64,000 bases of DNA from Pseudobacteriovorax antillogorgiicola. Lineage in GTDB: Bacteria > Bdellovibrionota_B > Oligoflexia > Oligoflexales > Oligoflexaceae. Below, piece after piece: positions 53,801 through 62,626 of this stretch. The DNA lies in the NCBI RefSeq assembly GCF_900177345.1, contig NZ_FWZT01000006.1, positions 62,001 through 126,000 on the forward strand. Direction: 5' to 3'. Under the pieces are notes generated by a model. It had not been told where the DNA came from. It did not search any database and worked only from the letters and a program-made list of their open reading frames with translations. The position numbers were made by a program, and so were the translations under genes. Position 1 is the stretch's first letter, and every line of letters starts with the position of its first letter.

Positions 53801-54674
53801 TGGAGTCACGTTTAGCTGGATCAGGAAGGCTTGTGCCAACTGTTTTTTGAAGTGCTTCCGCTTCCACCACCAAAGTATTATCTTCACTGCCAATGGTGAC
53901 GGTGAACTTAGCTTGCGGGTGAAAATAGATGTAACCTTCGCCAGTAAAATCGTCGATATAAGAGATTCGTGAGTCACCAGCTTGGTTATTAAAGGTCTTG
54001 TGATTGATAGTGATTCCGGAGTCGATAATACCAATTTTGACTCTTTCCCCACTAGGAGTCACACCAAGCTCGTTGGCAATAAGCTCTTCAAACTTCTGAA
54101 TGCCCATCTCTTCAAGTGGACTATATCCATTACTAAGATCTCGGGGGTCCACAGATGTAGACTCAGCGTAGGTATGTGCCTCTATGCGGTTACTGGCGAC
54201 AGGATTTGCTACGATATTGTAGGGGAAATCAATCTCGCCCATCTTGTTGTACTTATCAACGGCAACGTAGGCAACAAAGTATCCAAGCTTCGGATACTGT
54301 CTGGAACTGAGCACTCCAAGTTCGTCATCGAGTACTTTAACAACAGACGATAGCTCGCTTCGCAAATAGCTTTGTCGTTGATCGGCACTGTAGTTCTTCA
54401 ACCGGGTGCGAAGTTGAGCAAAGTCTCCTTGATCTAAGGCAACTGCCACCGGAATGTAGGAAATCCCATCCACCACAGTCACATTTAAGAAGTCACCGGA
54501 GTCAAGTTCGATGATAGCTTGATCATCATTGATCGTAATATCACCTGAGTCGATCGCAACGTTAGGCAATTGAGCCTTACCCTGCTTTGAAGAGGAGTTT
54601 TGGCAACCCTGCATGGGTGCAAGTAGCGATAAAGACGCCCCTAACACTAAGCTTTGAATCGTAAGCTTTCTCAA
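50859..54674 (-). CDS. Subtilisin-like serine protease (S8), large lipoprotein
   Basis: A 1271-aa protein. Signal ends 'LLAPMQGC' (lipobox). The S8 catalytic residues are Asp in 'IGIIDSGI' (about 216), His in 'GNGHGTHVAG' (about 423) and Ser in 'GTSMSSPAVAGA' (about 627), with the oxyanion Asn in 'SAGNEGPG'. A roughly 180-residue insertion separates Asp from His, as in tripeptidyl-peptidase II-like and other long subtilases. The 550 residues after the protease domain look like several beta-sandwich domains. Surface-anchored, probably feeding or predation related (inference). It is monocistronic with its own terminator. Confidence 0.92.
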   Translation of the reverse strand: MRKLTIQSLVLGASLSLLAPMQGCQNSSSKQGKAQLPNVAIDSGDITINDDQAIIELDSGDFLNVTVVDGISYIPVAVALDQGDFAQLRTRLKNYSADQRQSYLRSELSSVVKVLDDELGVLSSRQYPKLGYFVAYVAVDKYNKMGEIDFPYNIVANPVASNRIEAHTYAESTSVDPRDLSNGYSPLEEMGIQKFEELIANELGVTPSGERVKIGIIDSGITINHKTFNNQAGDSRISYIDDFTGEGYIYFHPQAKFTVTIGSEDNTLVVEAEALQKTVGTSLPDPAKRDSINITLKVKRNSDLWNVLTTPNSGAKLGFLTESSYARTRTGVPVVDINNDGLTDSNFATIFVPGTDSVAGGTLYFSQAANDFTKSSPLRDWNQSRETVQIAAETLGFTFGTTEVGTTSLIYAKPVGIDGNGHGTHVAGIAAGQKLFSNDSDEQPLVRGVAPSADILFGRVCLAARGCVDATEAMAQLALRGAKVVNLSLGYLSENNDGFDVGSLMADRLTEVMGTLYVRSAGNEGPGVNTIGNSATSRRVLAVGATSSNKMANSLYRVEGAIDPKFEDPSNPLWDSFVTDFSSRGPTAAGGFKPDVVGPGILLSAQPLNHQPGSFAGADVLQGTSMSSPAVAGAIAMLLDAALLYNEKNPDRPLPHDPITLKKVLMASALPFNVTSFHPGGVEASTSGKYTWVDQGRGMVDLPSAWAALKLERDQQPMAAVSLDGKPVNLDYEVRILRENPNGQDFSGEVDDGDTKGKRYGRGIWFKYDEPLRRVDVQVTRRLPQTLSDHDKYGELLAELRQSADRFKLTTEIHGSHVNWLRVGTNGTITCLDSEVSDQLLLVGEGAIELPNGDSIAPTHSELYVCIDSSKLATLSPGDHGAIISAYRVDRNDQVEANPSFEIPVYLTVPHKTLSGSTAYAINDDVRGLDVDKHYIEIPEGTSSVTITLEVPEITTDSVTADQCAIVLATVYEGTPVATTPRADWDRSAPFALNCSLDGTLRKINQANGKTSFTRLNPKPGIWNVIIAGYQSIVNSKYKLTVDFAQGKLDSDVIELTSTALSKDLSLRLSGSDPMIDTDKSSFYLKNFTKRLEQAAEAKEVTVPLLGEEFVTFDASIQMLEISTALSDDADPKTDLDILLLECISQDSATCRAVASSAGADSNEQFVADVEVGKYYQLKVDGYTVPKVGDLYTIDMKLYGKPEPQALNVGDFVDSTYNLGITVDPSSPYLASPYFLDLGLDVEGQIDLVNSKGQMLMSIYPVKVLATPSSN

Positions 54675-55029
54675 TTGTATTCTCCCAACAAAGTTTACTG
54701 GCTAGTCAGACAGTTTTGGTAGCATTACTTCCAGCTTTTGGAAAGATTATTTTAAAAAAATTATCAGGCCATAGAATTTTTGATCATGAGTTAAAATTTC
54801 TAATTATTATTTGAACTTGGGTTTGTAGCTCACAGAACACTTTATACAAATCTGTTGCCATTTCTGTTGCATCTATCAGATCTTTGTGTCGGTACGCCTA
54901 TTCTCCTTAGTTCGTTCTCTTAGCGAATAAAGTCAGGCTTTCAAGGGCTGTTCGCCATGGTGGGAAGGCGACTCCTATGCATCACCCCGGTCTTGTGCTA
55001 CATTTGAGTAAATCCTAAATTATGGCCTA
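54675..55029. other. Intergenic region, 355 bp
   Basis: Divergent region between the S8 protease start and the truncated TonB receptor. AT-rich near the protease; no clear promoter, operator or RNA gene identified. Confidence 0.35.
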
Positions 55030-55629
55030 ATGATGCTTCGGTACATGTTCTTGCTAGTGTCTTACTTTGCTTCATCGTTTGCGATTGCTGACGACAACGC
55101 TGGTGATATTATGGACTTTAGTATCGAACAATTGCTTGATGCAAAGGTGACAAACCCAGCCTCACTCACTAGGCTCCACCTTGACGAGCTTCCTGCATCG
55201 ATGACAACAATCCGAGAGCAAGACATCGCAATCACACCGGCTCGGAATATTCTAGACCTTATCGAGATCTATGTGCCGGGCGCGATCTGGATGAATTACG
55301 AAGAGGGGCCTCTTATAGGAATTCGAGGTAGCATGATCAATCGAAATTCTCGCTACCTACTTTTGATCAATAGTCGCTCTATGAATGCTAAGGGGCTAGC
55401 TGGGGCTAAGTCCGAAATAGAAATGTGGAGCTTAGAAGATATCCAGCGGATCGAAATCATTAGAGGGCCAGGATCCGTTGTATATGGAGCTGGCGCCGTA
55501 GCTGGAATTATCAATATTACCACACATAACGGCACGAGCTGCCCCCATGGCAAAGCTAGCATAAACTACATCACAGAATATCAATCCTCTGGGGCGAGCA
55601 TTAAAAAACTCTACCCTTGGGGCAAATAA
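55030..55629 (+). pseudogene. TonB-dependent receptor truncated after the plug domain
   Basis: Signal peptide (MMLRYMFLLVSYFASSFAIA), then 'MDFSIEQLLDAKVTNPASL' and a complete plug domain ('ELPASMTTIREQDIAI', 'GIRGSMINRNSRYLLLI', 'IQRIEIIRGPGSVVYGAGAV', 'AGIINITTH'). A full receptor has about 450-500 more residues forming a 22-strand barrel. Here the frame stops after 199 codons, about 25 residues past the plug, and the neighbouring convergent gene ends 8 bp later. The barrel is gone, so no transport function is expected. The ATG has no clear Shine-Dalgarno. Confidence 0.75.
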
Positions 55630-55636
55630 GTGAATG

Positions 55637-58600
55637 CTAAGCAGTTGATGGTAAAGATATTTTCTTACCAAATGTTTTAGGTAGATGAATTACAAACTTA
55701 AAAGATCTGAAGCCTGAAGCTACTTCATCATCTGTGAAACAAATATTAATATCACCATGATTGCTTACTAGAAAATGCTTCACCGCATCCAAGCCGACGC
55801 CTCGCCCGGAAATATTAGTGATCTGCTTAGCTGTAGAGATTCCAGATCTGAAAATGAGCGCGGCAATATCTTCATCAGCTAGGTCACTGGCATTCAATCC
55901 TACTCGTTCTCCAGTCTTCCTCAGCTGGCCTAAATGAAGACCTCGCCCATCATCTTGGAAAGTGATTTCGATGCAATCACTCTTATTCGAAACCTTAATT
56001 TCTATGCTACCTTGAGGGCACTTACCTTGCGCTCTTCTTTCGTCCTTCGTCTCGATACCGTGATCGAGGGAGTTTCTAAAGCAATGCATCATAACATCTG
56101 CAAGAAGGTTCTGAGATTGACTATCGAGCATAATATTTTCATCAATGTCTAGATTGACAGAAGGAGGCTCTTTCGCCAATTCCTTTGCAATATCTGGAAG
56201 GCTTGAGATCATATCAATTAGTTTACTCTTAAACGATTGCCCCAGTTGCTCTTGCCTAAGTGACGAAATTCTTTCAAACGCTTGTGCTTTTGATTCAATG
56301 GAGTTAAACGAAGCTGAAAGTTTCCTAACTTCCTCATCGATCAAAGCCGCTAATTGGTCTCCAGGCGCTTCTTTACGGAAGACTGCGATCTTCTCTTTAG
56401 CAATTCTCCTGTAATTTTGAATCCAATTATCAACCAGCTCTAGATCACTTAGTAACATCGATAATGCTTTTTTCTTCGAACTCTGATAATGCTCCTCAAC
56501 AACATGAATCGTTTCAGAAATGTGGCTCAAGTTTAGCATCCGAGCATTCCCCTTTATAGTATGGATACTCCGAAGCACAGATTCAACCAACTGATGGTCT
56601 GGGGTTGATTTGCTAATCACATCTGATCGACACTCATCAACAATCCGACTTGAGTTCTCGCAAAAGGAATCGAAACGTTCCGCTTTCAAGTTCAAAATCT
56701 GGCCTATGATCTCAAGTTCTTCACTTTGATCCTTAGCCTTCTCCTTTAATACCTGAATTTCTGTTATATCCCTTATGACAAGCATGATTTTTTCGATGCA
56801 ATCATGTTTATTGGTAATAGGACGCCAATCCAGCTCAAGGATCTCTGTGATGTCGTTTACATTTTTGATGATCTTTCTGGGTAAAATGTGACTATTAATA
56901 TCGAAGGCGAACAGATCGCTACCGATCGTTCCTTTGATTGCAGACTTAGTCTGGGAAATGATGTCATCTGACACAGTCGAGTCTTTAAAGAGAAGATCTA
57001 GAACATTCCTTGATACAATCTCTGATCCTGGAAAAATAGACTCTAGGTACTTCGAATATTCGTTGTTTATCATGAGATCCCGACCGAAGGTTAAAATACC
57101 TTGATCGATGTTCTCTAAGATCGATCTGATATCTCTTGACTTCTCTAGTACTTCCTCCGTTCTAGCTTTAATACGCTCTTCCAAATCATTGTATAGCCTG
57201 GTGTTTTCTATGGAAATTGCAATCTGTGAACAGATTAGACTTAGAGTTTCTACTCTTGAATCCGTAAAGGCGTCAGCCATCAGATTGTTTTCCAAATAGA
57301 GTATTCCGATTAGATTGCCCTGATTCACAATCGGTATACAGAAAACGGACTTCGTCTGATGCTCTTGTAGGTAGGAGTCATTTACAAATCGACCTTCCTT
57401 AGTCGCATTAGATAGAATTAACGTTTCTCTACATCTTGCCACGTATTGAACTATGGCCTGGGCTAGGTCCTTACTTTGATCTAGTGGTTGCGAATCCAAA
57501 ATCTTAAGATCTTCATTGTTTTGATATTTGGCTTCAACAAATAGCTCCTTATTGTCTGAGCCAGAAAGTAAGAGCATCGCTTTTTCTGCACCAGCGTTCT
57601 CTTGCACGATCTTCATGACTTTACGGATCAGATTATGTAGTACAAATTCCTGTGACAGAGCCCGTGATGCGTCCACGATCGTTGACATATCAATCGAACT
57701 GGCTTCAATGGCGTTCGTATCTTTTAGGCTAGGCATCGCAGTATTACTTAGCGTTGTCGGAGAGTGGGATAAAATATCTGAATACGTTTGATTCAAGTGC
57801 TCTACTTTCGCGGTGGCTCCCCATTTTCCATAGAGGTATTGGGATTCTTTTATAAATATAGCAGAGATCCGTTTTCGCCCTGAGACCTTGTAATACTTAC
57901 CTGCCAGTTCACAAGATATGGCGGCATTATGAATGAAGCCCTGCTCCAGTGCTTCGTCTATAGCCTGCTCATAGAGAGTTTCTGCAACTCGAAATTGATG
58001 GCTTATTCTTGCCTTTTCAGCTTGAAGTATGGAAAGCCTATGCTTTTGGTTTTCTGAGCAAGCCTTCGAGTATCCGCTGATTTTTTTGATGCTTGAGTTC
58101 AATATCCATCGATACTTCATCTTTTCTAGTGAGCTATCACATGAATCATACATTTGCGCTGCAAGGAGTCCATGTAAAAAGTTGTGGAGCGAAACGACAT
58201 CAAGGGCTATCATTGCGTCACTCTGAGACCCAGCTTGACCAGAATGATCAATGCCACGATCTGGCGTGCCAAAAAGGAAGAATAAAAGCCCCTTCAATAT
58301 ATGAAAATCGCAGTTAACTAGCGTAGTGAATCGCTCAATATCTGTCTCGTCGAAACCTTCATCGCTAAGGGATGTTAAATCTGATGTCTTTCCCATAAGT
58401 GCCTTGCAAAACTGTATCTTAATAACTCCATCGTCAAGAAAGTTGGTATCCTGGCTTTTTTCCATAAAGTCGACTTGCTTATGTGTGATCTCCAGGACTT
58501 CTGCCAAAGAATCCCCTTTACAGAGCATAGCCCAAGACTTTCGATTCAAGCAGTATCCAGCATAGGCAAGATCTCCTGATTCAATTCCTGCTTCGTAACC

Positions 58601-61585
58601 GCGGTCAAAAATGGGAAGTAGTTCGCGAAGATGCTTGACCCAGTGAACCGTGAAGGAGGCATACACCATGCAGGTACTACTCAGATAGGAAATGTCTCTT
58701 AGCTTCTCATTTAGGGTTAGAGCCATATTTCCAAATTCATAGGCTTCTTGATATGACTTCAAAACTCCAGCTAGTATGAGGCCATAGCCAGAGTAAGCGT
58801 AAGTCGTTTCAGCAATGTTTCCATGTCTTGCAGAAAGTGCAACGGACTTTAGGATTAGCAGTGGCAGCATATTTTCTTGAGTACTCAGGTAGGCTCCGGG
58901 GCACATCTGAATCATGATTTTAAGAATCATCTTCTTTGTGGGATTTGTCATCTCTGGAAGCTCTAGCAGGTCGGAAGCTTTCTTCCCTGCAAGAATAATC
59001 TTTACGTTTAGTAGCTCTTGCAGAACGGGAATTGGGCTTGGGTTCTTCTTAAGTTTCATACCTAGTTCATTAAGTATCCCAATACCAATATCGATACACT
59101 CTTCATACTTCGCAAGCTGGGTATAGGCTTGAAGCCTTAGTGAAGCCAATTTCGCCTTATCAAGGTCAGAACTCGCTTGCTCGATCAACTGGAAAAACAG
59201 CGATTCTCCTTCCTCAAAATTTCCTGATAGATAAGAACACTCCAGATGTTCACTTCCTTGGCTAAACCCTAGGCTGTAGTCGTTCTGCCAAATGTCAGCA
59301 GGAAGCAGCTTCGCAGCATACTCTAAGTAGCTAACTGCAGGTTGGTAAGCCCCCGAATGCTTGGCTTTGATTCCTGCCATAATATTGAAATTTGCCACTA
59401 CCTTCTTCTCGTCTGATGTTTTAATCAGTTCAATTGCCTTGTTATAGTGACTTACTATATCAAATAGAAGATCCTCACACTGCGTATTTCTAAACTCTTT
59501 GCTCTTTAGTCGAGCGATCATCAGATGGATTTCAAAGCATTTATCGCCAACAAGCTCATATACAGCCTGGTGAACTCTATCGTGGAGGAATCTATAGTAG
59601 CCACCGCCTAGTATAATTAGGCCGTCCTTGAGAGGCTCCCAAAGATCCATAATAGAATCTGTCTTGGGTTTTCCATAGATTGAACTAAGGTCTTCGATCT
59701 CGAATGTATTGCCAATGCATGCAGCTATCTTTAGAACTGCTTGTGAGTTGGGACCTAGCTTCTTGATCTCGTCGGTCATCAATTGAACAACATTTTCAGT
59801 AATGTCAACTTTCGCGATCTCCTCAAAGTTCCATACCCATCTGCCACTCGTGAAGTCAAAACTGATCAAATGATCTTGATATAGGCTTTTAAATAGTTGA
59901 GTGATAAAAAACGGGTTGCCATGGGTCTTAGTCATAAGAAGATCGGCGAGCCTATCAATCTCCTCACCATCTGTATGAAGGGTATCTGAGACTAACTGCC
60001 TGACATCTGTTTTTGATAACTCGGCTAGATCGATAGTTCGAACTGAAGCACCTAAGTTGATCATGCTATCAATTTTAATCATCAGGGGATGAGAAATACT
60101 AACTTCATTGCTTCGATAGGTTCCCACGATCAAAATATGATGGTTCTCATGGTTTGTCATCAAGTTCAAAATTAGGTCCAGTGTTGGAAGATCAGACCAC
60201 TGCAAATCATCTAGAAATATCACGAGAGGGTGCTCTTCTTTAGCAAATACTCGAACAAATTTATTGAATACAATGTTGAGCCTGTTTTGGTTCTCTGCCG
60301 GAGCTAGCTCTGGCACTGGCTGTTGCTTGCCTATAATGAGTTCCAGCTCAGGAAGAATATCTACGATAACCTGAGCATTTCTACCCAAGGCGTGGGCAAT
60401 CTTTTGCTTCCAGGTATCGAGGAGGTCTTGATGCTCACTAAGCAATTGGAGCACAAGATCTTTGAAAGCCTGCGATAGCGAAGCGTAGGGAATATCGTGC
60501 CTGAACTGATCAAACTTTCCAGAAATGAAGTAGCCATTACTTTCACTCACTGATTTATAGATTTCCTTCACCAGGACAGACTTTCCAATTCCTGAGTGAC
60601 CGGCTACTAGAATCACCGCGGAAAAGCCGTTGCATACTCTATCATATCCTTTGAGCAAGGTCTCGATCTCCTTATCACGACCATATAGCTTTTGGGAAAT
60701 GGTAAACTTGCTAGAAATATCTTTTGTACCAATACTGAAGTCCGAGATTATCCCGCTTTGAGCATACTCCTCCAAGCACCTGGTCAAGTCGAACTTAAGA
60801 CCCGTGGTGCTTTGGTAGCGATCATCTGGATTTTTTTCCAGAAGCTTCAATATAATCTTTCCGATTACAGGCGGAACTGTTGGCAATATCTCGACTGGGT
60901 TCTTGGGCCGCTCGGAAATATGAAGACTTACTAGCTCTCTTGCACTCTTTTTCACAAAGGGAGCTTGTCCAGTCAAGATTTCATAATAGCTGGCTCCGAG
61001 GGAGTAGAAGTCCGTTCGATAGTCGATGGCTCGATTTACACGCCCCGTCTGCTCTGGCGACATATAGGCGATTGTCCCTTCTAAAAACTCGGGATTCTTG
61101 ATCTCCTGAGTCTCGCGAGAGAGCATTGTGCTGATTCCGAAATCTGTAATTTCTAGCTCACCAGTTTCTTCGTTGAAAATAATATTAGATGGATTGATAT
61201 CTTTGTGAATGATGCCATTTTCATGAAGATTACCAAGCCCCTCGGCGACCTTAATGGCTACCATCAAGAACCTTGAAACATCCAAGGGCTTGTCGCCCAA
61301 GATTCCCTCAAGGGATTCTCCTCCAATATCCTTTTCCACAATCGCAAAAGTTTTTTTGTACACTTCCAAGGAAATGATTTTGATAACACCTTTAAGATCA
61401 AGATGAGAGAGCATCTTAATCTCGTTTTGATAATGGGAATATTCCTGAAGTGTTGGCGTTTCACTCACAGGGACTTTAAGGATAACGGGTAGCTGATCCG
61501 ATTCTCTAATGGCCCGGTAAACCTTGGTACGATTACTGCTGTAGATTTTTTCTTTCAACTCAAAACCAAGTATTTGGGTATCCAT
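55637..61585 (-). CDS. Giant Ser/Thr kinase-AAA-GAF-PAS-Hpt-CheA-type ATPase signalling protein
   Basis: A 1982-aa protein. Ser/Thr kinase domain (1-280): Lys in 'VILKVP', 'IIHKDINPSNIIF', 'ITDFGIST', 'AYMSPEQTGR'; the Gly-loop is degenerate. An AAA/STAND ATPase (about 300-600) has Walker A 'GHSGIGKS' (about 330) and Walker B 'LVIFLDDLQWSD'. A long helical TPR-like region spans about 620-1280. GAF (about 1298-1460) and a coiled coil with PAS (about 1480-1620) follow. Hpt has 'SIHTIKGNARM' (about 1675), and the CheA-type ATPase has 'NSLDHGIETKDE' (about 1838) and 'NISGRGVGLDAV'. Known HstK-type proteins end in HisKA-HATPase; this one has Hpt plus CheA-like ATPase instead. Confidence 0.9.
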   Translation of the reverse strand: MDTQILGFELKEKIYSSNRTKVYRAIRESDQLPVILKVPVSETPTLQEYSHYQNEIKMLSHLDLKGVIKIISLEVYKKTFAIVEKDIGGESLEGILGDKPLDVSRFLMVAIKVAEGLGNLHENGIIHKDINPSNIIFNEETGELEITDFGISTMLSRETQEIKNPEFLEGTIAYMSPEQTGRVNRAIDYRTDFYSLGASYYEILTGQAPFVKKSARELVSLHISERPKNPVEILPTVPPVIGKIILKLLEKNPDDRYQSTTGLKFDLTRCLEEYAQSGIISDFSIGTKDISSKFTISQKLYGRDKEIETLLKGYDRVCNGFSAVILVAGHSGIGKSVLVKEIYKSVSESNGYFISGKFDQFRHDIPYASLSQAFKDLVLQLLSEHQDLLDTWKQKIAHALGRNAQVIVDILPELELIIGKQQPVPELAPAENQNRLNIVFNKFVRVFAKEEHPLVIFLDDLQWSDLPTLDLILNLMTNHENHHILIVGTYRSNEVSISHPLMIKIDSMINLGASVRTIDLAELSKTDVRQLVSDTLHTDGEEIDRLADLLMTKTHGNPFFITQLFKSLYQDHLISFDFTSGRWVWNFEEIAKVDITENVVQLMTDEIKKLGPNSQAVLKIAACIGNTFEIEDLSSIYGKPKTDSIMDLWEPLKDGLIILGGGYYRFLHDRVHQAVYELVGDKCFEIHLMIARLKSKEFRNTQCEDLLFDIVSHYNKAIELIKTSDEKKVVANFNIMAGIKAKHSGAYQPAVSYLEYAAKLLPADIWQNDYSLGFSQGSEHLECSYLSGNFEEGESLFFQLIEQASSDLDKAKLASLRLQAYTQLAKYEECIDIGIGILNELGMKLKKNPSPIPVLQELLNVKIILAGKKASDLLELPEMTNPTKKMILKIMIQMCPGAYLSTQENMLPLLILKSVALSARHGNIAETTYAYSGYGLILAGVLKSYQEAYEFGNMALTLNEKLRDISYLSSTCMVYASFTVHWVKHLRELLPIFDRGYEAGIESGDLAYAGYCLNRKSWAMLCKGDSLAEVLEITHKQVDFMEKSQDTNFLDDGVIKIQFCKALMGKTSDLTSLSDEGFDETDIERFTTLVNCDFHILKGLLFFLFGTPDRGIDHSGQAGSQSDAMIALDVVSLHNFLHGLLAAQMYDSCDSSLEKMKYRWILNSSIKKISGYSKACSENQKHRLSILQAEKARISHQFRVAETLYEQAIDEALEQGFIHNAAISCELAGKYYKVSGRKRISAIFIKESQYLYGKWGATAKVEHLNQTYSDILSHSPTTLSNTAMPSLKDTNAIEASSIDMSTIVDASRALSQEFVLHNLIRKVMKIVQENAGAEKAMLLLSGSDNKELFVEAKYQNNEDLKILDSQPLDQSKDLAQAIVQYVARCRETLILSNATKEGRFVNDSYLQEHQTKSVFCIPIVNQGNLIGILYLENNLMADAFTDSRVETLSLICSQIAISIENTRLYNDLEERIKARTEEVLEKSRDIRSILENIDQGILTFGRDLMINNEYSKYLESIFPGSEIVSRNVLDLLFKDSTVSDDIISQTKSAIKGTIGSDLFAFDINSHILPRKIIKNVNDITEILELDWRPITNKHDCIEKIMLVIRDITEIQVLKEKAKDQSEELEIIGQILNLKAERFDSFCENSSRIVDECRSDVISKSTPDHQLVESVLRSIHTIKGNARMLNLSHISETIHVVEEHYQSSKKKALSMLLSDLELVDNWIQNYRRIAKEKIAVFRKEAPGDQLAALIDEEVRKLSASFNSIESKAQAFERISSLRQEQLGQSFKSKLIDMISSLPDIAKELAKEPPSVNLDIDENIMLDSQSQNLLADVMMHCFRNSLDHGIETKDERRAQGKCPQGSIEIKVSNKSDCIEITFQDDGRGLHLGQLRKTGERVGLNASDLADEDIAALIFRSGISTAKQITNISGRGVGLDAVKHFLVSNHGDINICFTDDEVASGFRSFKFVIHLPKTFGKKISLPSTA

Positions 61586-61917
61586 ATTTGGCCCTTGTTA
61601 CTGCTGTATTAAAGTGTTCTCAACTAAGTATTATACACATAGTTAGCTCGACAAAACTCCAGCTCTACCATGGGTAGGGACGAGCCAAGCCAATCAGCTA
61701 GATAAAGTGGTTCTTTGGCGATGGAATTGAATAGAGAAGCCAACTCAGCTTATATCTTGACTCTTTGAGTAGGTTACTTTTGTTAAATGAAATCCGCTTC
61801 TTTTTCGCAGCTAAGCTGGTCGCGCCTGATATCGCACACCTGATGGACGGTGTTCTATGGCGAAAAGGGGTGAATCTTATTAACTCTAGAGGGAGCGACT
61901 TAGGCCATTTTTCCTCC
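61586..61917. other. Intergenic region, 332 bp
   Basis: Holds the promoter of the giant kinase gene; open frames here on the + strand have no ribosome-binding site or coding character. Nothing else identified. Confidence 0.35.
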
Positions 61918-62544
61918 TTAAAATGCTCTAAGAACAGCCCTCACCGGGCTAGCATCAAAGCCCTTCAACTTCAATGGCAATGCAATAAGTTCGTAGTCAC
62001 CCGCTTCAACATCAGAAAGAACGAGACCTTCTAGATTTCGAATATCATGTTTATAAAGCATCTGATGCGCAGGCAGGTCCTTTGATGAAAAAGGATCCAC
62101 GGAGGGCGTATCAATGCCCACAAGCCTTACACCCCGTTGCCCCAGGGCATCAAGCAAGTCAGGATCAAAGGCTACAAAGTCTTCATTAAAGATCTGAGGG
62201 TTTGGAAAGCTCTGGGTTTTAAAAAGCAACCTTTCGGGGCAATTGCCTTCAAGCTGGCGAGCGATCTCCTCAAGGCGAATTAGGCCTCCTATGGGCGGTT
62301 CTACAGCAATCACCCGACACGGCCCCATGTAGGGCTCTAAGTCAAGTTGTTCAATGCTAGCACCATCACGATGGAAGTGGGACGGAGCATCGCCATGAGC
62401 TCCAACATGGACAGTGCTAGTCAGCGCGGAAAGATCCATATTCGATCCTTCAGCAATCCGACACTGCCACTGACGCTGGAATTGCACATCCCCAGGCCAA
62501 ACAGCAATGTTCTCGTCTACAGTCGGTGAAATATCAAAAATCAA
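61918..62544 (-). CDS. Cyclase family protein (arylformamidase/KynB-like)
   Basis: About 208 aa. TTG 62544 is taken as start because GAGG lies 8 nt upstream and the product then begins with the family's N-terminus (IFDISPTV..IAVWPGD); an in-frame TTG at 62574 lacks a Shine-Dalgarno. The metal-binding signature 'HVGAHGDAPSHFHRDG' (family: HxGTHxDxPxH) is present, followed by 'LLFKTQSFPN', 'LVGIDTPSVDP' and 'HQMLYKHDIRNLEGL'. These match N-formylkynurenine formamidase (KynB) rather than other cyclases. The reaction would be N-formylkynurenine to kynurenine plus formate. No other kyn gene is in the window. It sits 82 nt downstream of the aminotransferase-domain gene. Confidence 0.82.
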   Translation of the reverse strand: MIFDISPTVDENIAVWPGDVQFQRQWQCRIAEGSNMDLSALTSTVHVGAHGDAPSHFHRDGASIEQLDLEPYMGPCRVIAVEPPIGGLIRLEEIARQLEGNCPERLLFKTQSFPNPQIFNEDFVAFDPDLLDALGQRGVRLVGIDTPSVDPFSSKDLPAHQMLYKHDIRNLEGLVLSDVEAGDYELIALPLKLKGFDASPVRAVLRAF

Positions 62545-62626
62545 CGTTGCAACCTCATGAGAATGAATTCCCAAGAAGCTACAATAAGGACCGGCACCTT
62601 ACTAGACAGCTACCATTCATATTTCG

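Noticed and set aside
61765-62034. 89-codon + strand frame
   Set aside because: Runs antisense into the arylformamidase-like gene and lacks a Shine-Dalgarno.
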